46,101 bases of DNA from Xanthomonas sp. NCPPB 1128 (GTDB lineage Bacteria > Pseudomonadota > Gammaproteobacteria > Xanthomonadales > Xanthomonadaceae), in assembly GCF_001043115.1 (NCBI RefSeq), contig NZ_LFME01000037.1, forward strand, positions 1-46,101, read 5' to 3'. Positions 20,141 through 28,891 of the stretch are shown here, piece by piece. The stretch's first letter is position 1, and each line of letters starts with the position of its first letter. The translations under genes were made by a program, and so were the position numbers. The notes beneath the pieces were generated by a model, which was given only the letters and a program-made list of their open reading frames with translations, was not told where the DNA came from and searched no databases.

Positions 20141-23100
20141 ATGTTCATTCATCGGCAGGGAGGGCGTAATATCGCCCTTCTTTTTTGTCTGTTTTTACTT
20201 GGCACCAAAGAAGCGCTCTCGGCAGTAACGCCAGAAGATGAATTTGTTACTCGAATTCGCAGTTCCCAAGATTTAAAGCCAATTGGGAATAGCCCGTTTG
20301 GTGAGAATGTTGATCTATATACCGGTCAGATTTCATTCCGGCAGACTGATATTGATCAGCCAGGAATTGGTTTGCCTATCCAATTGATACGCGAGCTTAG
20401 TGCCAACGACCTCGTTGATGACCGGGCTTTTGGTGATTGGTGGCTAGAGGTGCCTAGCATTCGCACAATTACTGTGCCAGAGAATGACTTCTTTAGTAAC
20501 AAGCGCTGCAGTAACTTTAGCAGGGCGCCTGATGTCTCTTTTGTTGTGCGAGAACACCATTCAAGCGTATATCTGACCGCTGATCAATGGTGGGGAGGAT
20601 ACCAGCTGGAGATACCTGGAAGTGGGCGCCAAGATTTGTTAAAGCGTGACCCCAATAATACGAATGTGCCCCAAATGATTGGAGCCGATGGCAGCAAGCT
20701 TGAGTTCCCCATTGTTACTAAAAAAAATTGGGTAGTAGCCTGCCTGCCAAATATTGCAAATGACTCAGGTGGCAATAGCTTCAGTGATAAAACTGGAGAA
20801 GGATTTTTAGTGGTCTCTCCCGAGGGGACGAAGTATTGGATGAATTGGCTTATATACCGTGAATACGCCGATGCAACACGGGGGCCTCGCAATACGGACG
20901 CGGGGAGACAGATGGCGATAATGATGGCGACTCGGGTCGAGGATCGCTATGGAAATAGTCTGTCATATGAATACGACCCCTCTGGGAATCTGACCAAGAT
21001 TCAGTCCAGCGACGGAAGGACTTTAACTTTAGCTTATGAAAGCTGGGACGGATGGCAGAGAAATCTTACATCAAAGTCTAAAAATAGCAGGGTTATTTCT
21101 GCAACCATTCAGGCTTCGGATGCTCCATCAAGAACATGGAGATACGCGTATAGCACTGATTCAGAAAATCCCGGGTCCTTAATTTCAGTCACCTTGCCAG
21201 ATCAAACATTCTGGAGCATCAGTGCTCCTAATTCAGCTTATAATCCTTTTATAACCCATGGACTAGGGTCTAAATGGGGGTCTTACTCTGCATATAGCTT
21301 GGATGACTGCGCTTCTTCTTTCTCCAAATCCTCAGATACTTTCGAAGTAGTCATCCGCCACCCCACTGGGCTCGTCGGCACTTTTACTATTGGATCGCTT
21401 GTTAGAGGTCGATCCTATGTTCCCTTTGATTGTGGAAAACAATATCAAGACAGCAAGTTCAACTACGTAAAAATAAGAAATTTGTATAACGTTCTAGACT
21501 TGGTTGCTAAAAAAATGTCCGGGCCTGGCGTCAACGAACAACAGTGGATTTATCGCTATTCTGACCCCGGGAATAGCTGGAGTAAGGACTGTAGCGCTGG
21601 TTGCACGGATACAGTGTGGACAGATGTGAAGCAGCCAAACGGATCAATAACGCGATATACATTTAGCAATCGTTACGATTCTACGGAGAGTCTTCTTCTG
21701 AAATATGAGACATATTCAGGTGACGTGGGCTCAGCCCTGGCTCGCTCTGAAAAATACGCATATGCTAGACCAAACTCCGGTCCTTGGCCGAATGTCGCCG
21801 GCGATACGTTTCTCGAAAATATCAATAAAGAACAAGTCACATCTATATCTCCTCGCTTGGAGAGGGAAATATTTCAAGATGGCGACTTGTACTACTATTC
21901 CGTTGAGAAATTTGATAATTTGGCCCGGCCGATCTCGTTCACTCGTACAAGTCCTTGGACTAGCCGTAGCGATAATATTGACTACATGGACAGTCGCTCT
22001 AAATGGGTGCTGGGCCAGCTAGAAAAAGAAGTCAATATTAATACGGGCATAATAGAATCAGAGTTTGAGTACGATGCAGAGACGGCAAATTTAATTAAAA
22101 AATATAGCTACGGAAAATTGCAGAAGTCATTTAGTTACAACCCAGACGGCACTATGGCGACAGTTTCTGACGCGAATGGAAATGTTACAAGGTTCGCTAA
22201 CTGGAAGCGAGGCACGCCGCAAGCAGTAACTTTTGCGGACAATTCTTCAGTTGCGCTTAAAGTCAACGATGATGGTTGGATTACGGCAAGGTCGGATGAA
22301 AACGGCTACATCACTAGCTATTCATACGACATAATGGGGAGGATGGCAGGTACGTCATATCCTACAAATGATAATGTCACTTGGAGTGCTACAAGTCGAT
22401 TGATTGAACAAGTTAATGCCAGTGAATATGGTCTGGCGGCCGGTCATTGGCGGCAAACAATAACCACCGGGAATGCGAGAAGAGAAATCTATCTCGATGC
22501 ATTCTGGCGGCCGGTCTTGACGAGAGAATACGATGCTACCGACATTGCATCGACCCAGCGATTTCAGCGATTTGCCTACGACAGCGATGGTAGGCAGATT
22601 TTCGCTTCTTATGTTGGTGCCTCGGACAATTTGACCACGGGAAAATGGACAAGCTATGACGTACTCGGTCGGCCAGTTTCCGTTTCGCAAAATTCCGAGC
22701 AGGGGTTGCTTACAACGCTGACGGAATACTTGCAGGGAAATAAGACGCGGGTGACAGATCCGCGTGGTAACCAGACGGTGACCGGCTACCAAGTCTTCGA
22801 CCAACCTGACTACACGAAGCCCGTTTGGATCCAACATCCCGAAGGGGCCTACACCGACATCAACCGGGACATCTTCGGCAAGCCGCTCTCCATCCGCCGC
22901 CACGACGCCAACGGCGCCGTGGCGGTTACGCGCAGCTACGTCTACGACACCTATCGGCAACTGTGCAAGACAGTGGAACCGGAAACCGGTGCCACCGCCA
23001 ATGGCTACGACGCTGCCGGCAATCTGGTGTGGAGTGCGGCGGGCTTGGCGTTGCCCAGCACTACATCGTGCGATGCGGATTCCGCCTTCGCCTCCGGCCG

Positions 23101-24412
23101 CCGGGTCGATCGCAGCTACGACGTGCGCAACCGGATCAGGGCGCTGAGCTTCCCGGATGGCAACGGCAACCAGGCCTGGAGCTATTGGCCGGATGGGGCG
23201 GTCAAGCAGATCACCACCACCAATAACGGCGTCGCCACTTACAATAGCTACGCCTACAATAAGCGCCGCCTGCTTATTGCGGAAAGCCAGGGCCAGGCCG
23301 ATGGCGAGACCTGGGCGCTGGGCTACGCCTATGATGCCAATGGCAATCTTGCCGCGCACCGGTATCCATCGGGACAGATGGTGGATTACGCGCCCAATGC
23401 CCTGGGCCAACCGACGCAGGCGGGCAGCTACGTCACTGGCGTAAGCTACTATCCAAACGGCGCGATCAAGCAGTTCACCTACGGCAACGGCATCGTCCAC
23501 ACCATGACGCAGAACGCGCGTCAGTTGCCGGATACCAGCCGTGATGCCTACGGTGATATCGCGCTCCTCAGCGACGGCTACGACTACGACGCCAACGGCA
23601 ACGTCGCCGGGATCAGTGACGGCGCCACCGGTCGTGGTGGGCGCGGCAATCGCGACATGACCTACGACGGGTTGGATCGCTTGACTTCCACCAAGTCTGC
23701 GATGTTCGGTTCCACGCCTGCAAGCTACAGCTACGACGTCCTCGACAACCTGATCCACGTCGTCGCGCCGGGCCGTGATCACTATTACTGCTACGACGCA
23801 AACTGGCAGCTCACCAACGTCAAGACCGGCAGTTGCGGCGGCAGCACGGTCATCGGCATGAGCTATGACTCGCAAGGCAACCTCAGCAACAAGAATGGCC
23901 AGGCCTTCGTGTTCGATTACGGCAACCGCCTGCGCCAGGCGACCGGCAAGGAGACCTATCGCTACGACGGCAACGGCCGCCGCACGTTGGCGCTGCAGAG
24001 CGCCGGCAACATCGGCTCGCTGTACGACCAGTCTGGGGCACTGCGCTTCCAGAAGAATCAGCGCCAGTCCAAGTCCACCGACTACATCCTACTGGGCGGC
24101 AGCCTGGTTGCCGAAGCCGACTGGCCGCTGGGTCAACTTGCTTCAGTCAAGGACTACGTGAACTGGAACCCGGTCTCCGGCGCGACCCGCTATGTGGTGG
24201 AAGAGAGCGTGGATGGTGTCACCTGGACCTCGGTGTATGACGGCAGCCAGGGCAACTGGACCTCGTTGGCCAGGCCGGCAGGGACCTATTCGTATCGCGT
24301 GACTGCATGCACGGCGGACGGCAACTGCACCGCGGCTTCGAACGTGACGCATGACCAGCGGCCAGCAGTGGATATCGTGCCATTGCTGTATCAGCTGCTG
24401 TTGAATGGTTGA
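20141..24412 (+). CDS. Secreted YD/RHS-repeat protein lacking the RHS core; C-terminal Fn3-like end
   Basis: 1423 residues from ATG 20141 (AAAGGGG just upstream). A signal peptide (IALLFCLFLLGTKEALSA) leads to an N-terminal beta-rich region like those of long RHS proteins (SPFGENVDLYTGQISFRQTD). YD repeats run from about residue 265 to 1335 (SYEYDPSGNLTKI, YAYDANGNLAAHRYPSG, YRYDGNGRRT). The chain reaches TDYILLGGSLVAEADWP, the segment that normally precedes the RHS-associated core, and then switches to an Fn3-like domain (about 1338-1405, WNPVSGATRYVVEESVDGV) and stops. The core sits in a separate gene at 25316. Composition changes inside the gene near 22,750: by hand count 20281-20340 is 42% G+C and 23641-23700 is 60%. 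Probably an exported shell or carrier; function inferred. Confidence 0.9.
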   Translation: MFIHRQGGRNIALLFCLFLLGTKEALSAVTPEDEFVTRIRSSQDLKPIGNSPFGENVDLYTGQISFRQTDIDQPGIGLPIQLIRELSANDLVDDRAFGDWWLEVPSIRTITVPENDFFSNKRCSNFSRAPDVSFVVREHHSSVYLTADQWWGGYQLEIPGSGRQDLLKRDPNNTNVPQMIGADGSKLEFPIVTKKNWVVACLPNIANDSGGNSFSDKTGEGFLVVSPEGTKYWMNWLIYREYADATRGPRNTDAGRQMAIMMATRVEDRYGNSLSYEYDPSGNLTKIQSSDGRTLTLAYESWDGWQRNLTSKSKNSRVISATIQASDAPSRTWRYAYSTDSENPGSLISVTLPDQTFWSISAPNSAYNPFITHGLGSKWGSYSAYSLDDCASSFSKSSDTFEVVIRHPTGLVGTFTIGSLVRGRSYVPFDCGKQYQDSKFNYVKIRNLYNVLDLVAKKMSGPGVNEQQWIYRYSDPGNSWSKDCSAGCTDTVWTDVKQPNGSITRYTFSNRYDSTESLLLKYETYSGDVGSALARSEKYAYARPNSGPWPNVAGDTFLENINKEQVTSISPRLEREIFQDGDLYYYSVEKFDNLARPISFTRTSPWTSRSDNIDYMDSRSKWVLGQLEKEVNINTGIIESEFEYDAETANLIKKYSYGKLQKSFSYNPDGTMATVSDANGNVTRFANWKRGTPQAVTFADNSSVALKVNDDGWITARSDENGYITSYSYDIMGRMAGTSYPTNDNVTWSATSRLIEQVNASEYGLAAGHWRQTITTGNARREIYLDAFWRPVLTREYDATDIASTQRFQRFAYDSDGRQIFASYVGASDNLTTGKWTSYDVLGRPVSVSQNSEQGLLTTLTEYLQGNKTRVTDPRGNQTVTGYQVFDQPDYTKPVWIQHPEGAYTDINRDIFGKPLSIRRHDANGAVAVTRSYVYDTYRQLCKTVEPETGATANGYDAAGNLVWSAAGLALPSTTSCDADSAFASGRRVDRSYDVRNRIRALSFPDGNGNQAWSYWPDGAVKQITTTNNGVATYNSYAYNKRRLLIAESQGQADGETWALGYAYDANGNLAAHRYPSGQMVDYAPNALGQPTQAGSYVTGVSYYPNGAIKQFTYGNGIVHTMTQNARQLPDTSRDAYGDIALLSDGYDYDANGNVAGISDGATGRGGRGNRDMTYDGLDRLTSTKSAMFGSTPASYSYDVLDNLIHVVAPGRDHYYCYDANWQLTNVKTGSCGGSTVIGMSYDSQGNLSNKNGQAFVFDYGNRLRQATGKETYRYDGNGRRTLALQSAGNIGSLYDQSGALRFQKNQRQSKSTDYILLGGSLVAEADWPLGQLASVKDYVNWNPVSGATRYVVEESVDGVTWTSVYDGSQGNWTSLARPAGTYSYRVTACTADGNCTAASNVTHDQRPAVDIVPLLYQLLLNG

Positions 24413-24476
24413 AGGTCGCGGTGCCGAAAGAACAGCATCCGCAAAATAATCTTTAATTTTCCGGGATGGAATTTTT

Positions 24477-24794
24477 ATGCGTTGGATATTGATGTTGGCA
24501 TGTGCGCTGTTCTGGATGTCTTACAGCGATTCGGCGAGTGCCTTGCAATTCATCACGGGCAAGGTAACGCAGATCGAGGCAACCTACATGCCTACCCAAA
24601 TCCCTTTTCTCTTGAGCGAAGGAAACACCACATGCCCCGCCGGAAAGCCGGTTTATTGGGCAAAGGACCAGGAGAACAACAAGGCGATCTACGCAATGTT
24701 GATGTCGGCATTCGTCAGTGGGAAGCGTGTGACCTTGATCATGGACGACAACGATACGTCGTGTACCGGAAAATTCATCTATATGGTTGATTGA
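24477..24794 (+). CDS. Small secreted two-cysteine protein A of the RHS locus
   Basis: 105 residues from ATG 24477. The signal peptide is about 1-22 (WILMLACALFWMSYSDSASA). The mature part is about 83 residues: strands, then NTTCPAGKPVYW, a helix KAIYAMLMSAFVSGKR, the strand VTLIMDD, and a second Cys in DTSCTGKFIYMVD. It has exactly two cysteines after the signal, so one disulfide is likely. The order strand, helix, strand, Cys resembles OB-fold B subunits of AB5-type toxins (a short helix before a VRI-like strand), but similarity is only at pattern level. It is paralogous to the next gene and lies 64 bases after the RHS-repeat gene, probably in the same operon. No function is known to me. 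Confidence 0.8.
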   Translation: MRWILMLACALFWMSYSDSASALQFITGKVTQIEATYMPTQIPFLLSEGNTTCPAGKPVYWAKDQENNKAIYAMLMSAFVSGKRVTLIMDDNDTSCTGKFIYMVD

Positions 24795-24862
24795 ACTGGT
24801 CAAGGTGCAAACGAGCCAGCCATCCGGAAAACACGACCATTAACGAAAGAGAAGAAAGAGCC

Positions 24863-25171
24863 ATGAGAACTACATGGGCAGCGCTGTTACTGTTTGCCAG
24901 TCTGAGCGGATCAGCATCAGCAAACGAATCGATGCAAAACGTCGACGTCGTGCAGGTGGGTACCTATCAGGCCCATGCCGACCATTTTGTCTGGCTGTCA
25001 GATACACCAGCAGAATGCAAGGCCACATCCGGAAACCACGTCCTGCATTTTCAAGAAGAACAACCCGGCGGTAAGGCGCTGCTGGCCGTTTTGATGACGG
25101 CATTGGTGAACAAGCGCAAGATCGATGTTCAGACCAATGGCTGCGACATCGTCGAGGTTTACTTGAAGTAA
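24863..25171 (+). CDS. Small secreted two-cysteine protein B of the RHS locus
   Basis: 102 residues from ATG 24863, preceded by a purine-rich GAAGAAAGAG. The signal peptide is about 1-20 (ALLLFASLSGSASA). The mature chain shares the layout of protein A: a Cys in PAECKATSGN, a helix KALLAVLMTALVNKRK, the strand IDVQ, then a second Cys in TNGCDIVEVYLK. Sequence identity with protein A is low outside the helix (AxLMxAxVxxKR), so these are old paralogues or two subunits of one complex. The pair between two RHS parts suggests a binding, adaptor or delivery role in the same exported system; this is inference. The G+C content is intermediate between chromosome and island. Confidence 0.8.
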   Translation: MRTTWAALLLFASLSGSASANESMQNVDVVQVGTYQAHADHFVWLSDTPAECKATSGNHVLHFQEEQPGGKALLAVLMTALVNKRKIDVQTNGCDIVEVYLK

Positions 25172-25315
25172 GCCTGCTATGGCGGAGTCTGCATGCAGAT
25201 TTCGTTGGGTGCGTTGCACCGTAATGTTGCTAGGGGAAGCGCTGTCGATCCGACTTCCATGATAAAAGTCGACTCTACATCGCGCATCTATGGTTCCAAC
25301 TCGCAAGGACGAGTG

Positions 25316-26218
25316 ATGTCAAATTTCCACAGGACTTGTGCAGCAATACGCCTTATGGCTCTAGCTGTTCTTTCATTGCTCATTGCATTCGGTGCCTCGG
25401 CGCAAACGGTCCGGTACATCCATACGGATAGATTGGGATCCGTTGTGCTCATTACGGATAAGGATCGAAATGTTGTTGGCAGAAATGAGTATGAACCATA
25501 TGGAAGCTTGCTGAACCATCCGGCGACAGACTCTCCGGGTTACACAGGGCACGTCATGGATGTTGCGACTGGGCTGACGTATATGCAGCAAAGATATTAC
25601 GATCAGGGGCTCGGGCGATTTCTCTCCGTAGACCAAGTCACGCCCTATGAATCAAATGTCAGAAATTTTAATAGATACGTTTACGTAGCAAATAATCCGT
25701 ATCTACTCAAAGATCCGGATGGGCGTCAATGGGAATGTGACGGCAAGATATGCCATTTCCATGGGACGGTAGGCGAAGTTGTGTTTAAGGATTTGCCTGA
25801 ATATGTTCTAATGAACATGGCGATGGACTTAATAGGTAGCGTCGCTAATTTCACAAATACAATTCAGAGGGCGCATGATCTTATACAGAATAGTGAAGGG
25901 GATTCGTCTGGAAATGAGGGTCAGCAAGGAGTAAGAGAGCTAGGGGATTTGGAACCAACACACGCGCCTGACCATCCGCAAAATGACCCTGCTATCCCTG
26001 GGCTTTCCGATGAAGAGCTTCGTAATGCTATAAATAACCCTAAAAATGGAGATGCGGTAACTGTACGTGGAAATACAGTTCTTGATGGAAATACCCGCAT
26101 AAATGAGGCAAAGTCTCGCGGCTGGCCTGATAACACTCTAATTCCAGTAGATGAGCTTCCAGAGAGGCCGGATAATGTAGATGATGACCCCCTGGGGCCC
26201 TATGGAGACATGTGGTGA
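25316..26218 (+). CDS. Separate RHS core protein with ParB-like putative toxin C-terminus
   Basis: 300 residues from ATG 25316 (AAGGA upstream). It has its own signal peptide (MALAVLSLLIAFGASAQ, to residue 30) and then begins directly with the RHS-associated core: YIHTDRLGSVVLITD (34-48), RNEYEPYGSL (56-65), YTGHVMDVATGLTYMQQRYY (76-95), DQGLGRFLSVDQ (96-107), YVYVANNPYLLKDPDGR (121-137). This is precisely the part missing from the 20141 gene. After a variable linker (about 140-225) the end has the ParB/Srx-like pattern LSDEELRNAINNP, VRGNTVLDGNTRINEAKSRG (DGNTR 257-261) and TLIPVDEL (274-281). ParB-like domains are known among polymorphic toxin tips. Low G+C (25861-25920 is 45%) fits a swapped toxin cassette. 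Alternative: an inactive core remnant. Confidence 0.85.
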   Translation: MSNFHRTCAAIRLMALAVLSLLIAFGASAQTVRYIHTDRLGSVVLITDKDRNVVGRNEYEPYGSLLNHPATDSPGYTGHVMDVATGLTYMQQRYYDQGLGRFLSVDQVTPYESNVRNFNRYVYVANNPYLLKDPDGRQWECDGKICHFHGTVGEVVFKDLPEYVLMNMAMDLIGSVANFTNTIQRAHDLIQNSEGDSSGNEGQQGVRELGDLEPTHAPDHPQNDPAIPGLSDEELRNAINNPKNGDAVTVRGNTVLDGNTRINEAKSRGWPDNTLIPVDELPERPDNVDDDPLGPYGDMW

Positions 26219-26496
26219 AAGAGAATATCGACGTTGATATTAATGCGGTTTTGCATTTTATGCTTGGCGCGGCACTTATCGAAATTAGAGCTTCAAACTC
26301 AATGGGGTTTATAAAAAAGATGGCCGATATTTTCCATAATTTGCCGTTTGCACTGTCTAAATATTCAACTGCGGAAGAATATGATGCTTGTCTGGCCGAA
26401 CTGATGAATAGGGCGCGGCGTTTTGAAATGGAGAATTATGTCGAAAAGTTGCAAATAGCCGCTATTCGGGCCGTCCAAAGAAAAGCTAATATATGA
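26215..26496 (+). CDS. Candidate immunity protein of the RHS core-toxin gene
   Basis: 93 residues from GTG 26215, whose start overlaps the stop of the RHS core gene as GTGA; GGAG at 26204-26207 precedes it. A GTG at 26212 would add one residue. The protein has no signal peptide, is predicted mostly helical (INAVLHFMLGAALIEIRAS, AEEYDACLAELMNRARRFEM) and is soluble and small. I do not recognise its family. A small cytoplasmic protein tightly coupled behind a polymorphic toxin tip, with the same low G+C, is the usual position of the immunity protein; the role is inferred from position only. Confidence 0.75.
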   Translation: MKENIDVDINAVLHFMLGAALIEIRASNSMGFIKKMADIFHNLPFALSKYSTAEEYDACLAELMNRARRFEMENYVEKLQIAAIRAVQRKANI

Positions 26497-26743
26497 GTGC
26501 ATTGGGTCTCAATTAAATTCCATATACATTTTTGGTGGGTAACGAGTCAGGTCACTTACTCATTAGCAGACATCTGTCTCTCGGATTGTGGGAAGTGACT
26601 TGAATTGCGTTCTTTTTCCCTAGGAGAATTCTCGATTTTTCTAGGTAAAGACCACATCCATCGATGAATGGATCGGTGTCTTGGTTGCTGCCACCGCATC
26701 GGCCGGCTAAGGTCGTGGTTACGTTCTTTGCCTCGATTTCCGC

Positions 26744-28891
26744 ATGCACTTGCCCAACTCCCTTGCCGCCTCACTGACACTAAGTCTCGCCCTCACCGCC
26801 AATGCCCAAGCCGACGAAGGCATGTGGATGCCATCGCAGATGCCGGAGCTGGCCAAGCCGCTGCATGAGGCAGGCTTCCAGGGCGATCCACAAACGCTGG
26901 CCGATGTAACCCAGCCGCCGTTGAGTGCGGTGGTGAAGGTCGGAGGCGGGACCGGGGCGTTCGTGTCCGGGGATGGGTTGTTGTTGACCAATCACCATGT
27001 CGCCTATGGGGTGATCCAGTACAACACCTCGGCGAAGGAGAACCCGATCGAGAACGGGTTCATCGCGCGGGACCGCGGCGACGAGCGCGCGGCCAATCCA
27101 GACTTCCGGGTGCTGGTGACGGTGGGCTTCGACAAGGTCACCGATCAGGTGCTGGGGTCGGCCAAGGGCAAGACCGGGCGCGCCTACTACGATGCGGTGG
27201 ATGCGGCGAGCAAGCGCATCGTCGCCGACTGCGAGCGCGAGGCCGGGGTGCGCTGCAGCGTTGCCAACATGTATTACGGCACGGACTTCTACCGGATCCG
27301 TCAGCTGGAGTTGCGCGATGTGCGCCTGGTGTATGCGCCGCCGCGGGCGATCGGCAACTACGGCGACGAAATCGACAACTTCATGTGGCCGCGGCACAGC
27401 GGCGATTTCACCTTGCTGCGCGCCTACGTGGGCAAGGACGGCAAGCCGGCGGACTACAGCGCTGACAACGTGCCCTACCAGCCGCCGGCGCATCTGCAGA
27501 TCGCCACCGATGGGCCGAAGGCCGGTGACTTCGCGATGCTGGCCGGTTACCCCGGCATCACCTATCGGCATCGCACGGCGGCCGAGTTCGCCGAGCAGGT
27601 GGAGGCGACGCTGCCGCAGCGGGTGGCGGTGCTGGACCAGTTGATCGAGGTGATCGAAGCATCGGGCAAGGCCGACGCGGAAGCACGCACGCGCTACGCC
27701 TCGCAATTGCAGTCGCTGAAGAACAACCGCAAGCGCGCCGCAGGCGAACTGGAAGGGCTGCAGCGCAGCGATGCAGTGCGGCTGCGCGCCGACGACGAGC
27801 GCGGCATGCTCGCGGCCACCCACGGCAGCGATGCGCGCGACATCGCCGCGCTGCAAAAGCTGCTCGGCCAGGCCTCGGCGCTGCGCGAGCGCGATCTGCT
27901 GCTGGGGTTGATCGCCACGCAGACTCAGGCGCTGCGGTCGGCGCTCACGCTGGAGCGGCTGCGACTGGAGGCGGCAAAGCCGGACGATCGGCGCGAGAGC
28001 GGCTACCAGCAGCGCGACCTGGCGCTGATCGAGGGCATGCTCAAGCAGGTGCAGCGGCGGTATTCGCCGACCGTGGAGAAGGCGCTGCTGACGACGCTGC
28101 TGACCCGCTACCAGCAACTGCCGGATGCCCAGCGGGTGCCGGAGTTCGATGCGGCGTTCGGGCGGACCCCGGCGCAATTGCAGGCGGCGCTCGACAAGGC
28201 CTACGCCGGCACCGCGCTGGGCACCGAGGCCGAGCGCCTGTCGCGCTTCGCCGCCGCGCGCGAGGGCAAAGTGCCTGCGGCCGATCCGTTGCTGGCGCTG
28301 GCCGCCACGTTGGTGCCGGCGCAGCTGCGGCTGGACGACGAGCGCAAGGCGCGCGAAGGTGAGCAGTTGCGGCTGCGCCCGGCCTACATGCGTGCGCTGT
28401 TCGCCTGGCGCAAGCAGCAGGGGCGTGCCGTGTATCCGGACGCCAACAGCACGCTGCGGATCAGCTATGGCCGCGTCGAGCCGCTGGCGCCGCGCGATGC
28501 GGTCAGCTTCGCGCCGCTGACCACGGTCGCCGGCATCGTCGAGAAGAACACCGGCAAGGAGCCGTTCGATGCGCCCAAGCCGCTGCTGGCGGCGATCGCG
28601 AAGGGCGACTTCGGCAGCACGGTCGATCCACAGTCGAATACGCAGCCGGTGAACTTCCTGACCAACCTGGACACCACCGGCGGCAATTCCGGCTCGCCGG
28701 TGCTCAATGCGCGCGGCGAGTTGATCGGGCTGAACTTCGACAGCAACTGGGAAGCGGTCAGCGCCAGCTGGTGGTACGACCCGCGCTACAAGCGCGCGAT
28801 CCATGTGGACATGCGCTACCTGCGCTGGCTGATGGCCAAGGTGTACCCGGCGCCGCAACTGCTGAAGGAGTTGAATGTTCCGCAGGAGTGA
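26744..28891 (+). CDS. S46-family dipeptidyl peptidase (DPP7/DPP11-like)
   Basis: 715 residues from ATG 26744; no good Shine-Dalgarno is visible. The signal peptide ends at about residue 22 (ALTANAQADEG), then DEGMWMPSQMP, the family's mature start. The chymotrypsin-like triad is readable: His in LLTNHHVAYG (84/85), Asp in NYGDEIDNFMWPRHSGDF (208/211) and Ser649 in TTGGNSGSPVLN. A helical domain (about 290-540) caps the active site in this family. These periplasmic serine peptidases remove dipeptides from N-termini and are used by Xanthomonadaceae to live on peptides. Whether it prefers hydrophobic (DPP7) or acidic (DPP11) residues I cannot settle by eye. Normal chromosomal composition resumes here. 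Confidence 0.95.
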   Translation: MHLPNSLAASLTLSLALTANAQADEGMWMPSQMPELAKPLHEAGFQGDPQTLADVTQPPLSAVVKVGGGTGAFVSGDGLLLTNHHVAYGVIQYNTSAKENPIENGFIARDRGDERAANPDFRVLVTVGFDKVTDQVLGSAKGKTGRAYYDAVDAASKRIVADCEREAGVRCSVANMYYGTDFYRIRQLELRDVRLVYAPPRAIGNYGDEIDNFMWPRHSGDFTLLRAYVGKDGKPADYSADNVPYQPPAHLQIATDGPKAGDFAMLAGYPGITYRHRTAAEFAEQVEATLPQRVAVLDQLIEVIEASGKADAEARTRYASQLQSLKNNRKRAAGELEGLQRSDAVRLRADDERGMLAATHGSDARDIAALQKLLGQASALRERDLLLGLIATQTQALRSALTLERLRLEAAKPDDRRESGYQQRDLALIEGMLKQVQRRYSPTVEKALLTTLLTRYQQLPDAQRVPEFDAAFGRTPAQLQAALDKAYAGTALGTEAERLSRFAAAREGKVPAADPLLALAATLVPAQLRLDDERKAREGEQLRLRPAYMRALFAWRKQQGRAVYPDANSTLRISYGRVEPLAPRDAVSFAPLTTVAGIVEKNTGKEPFDAPKPLLAAIAKGDFGSTVDPQSNTQPVNFLTNLDTTGGNSGSPVLNARGELIGLNFDSNWEAVSASWWYDPRYKRAIHVDMRYLRWLMAKVYPAPQLLKELNVPQE

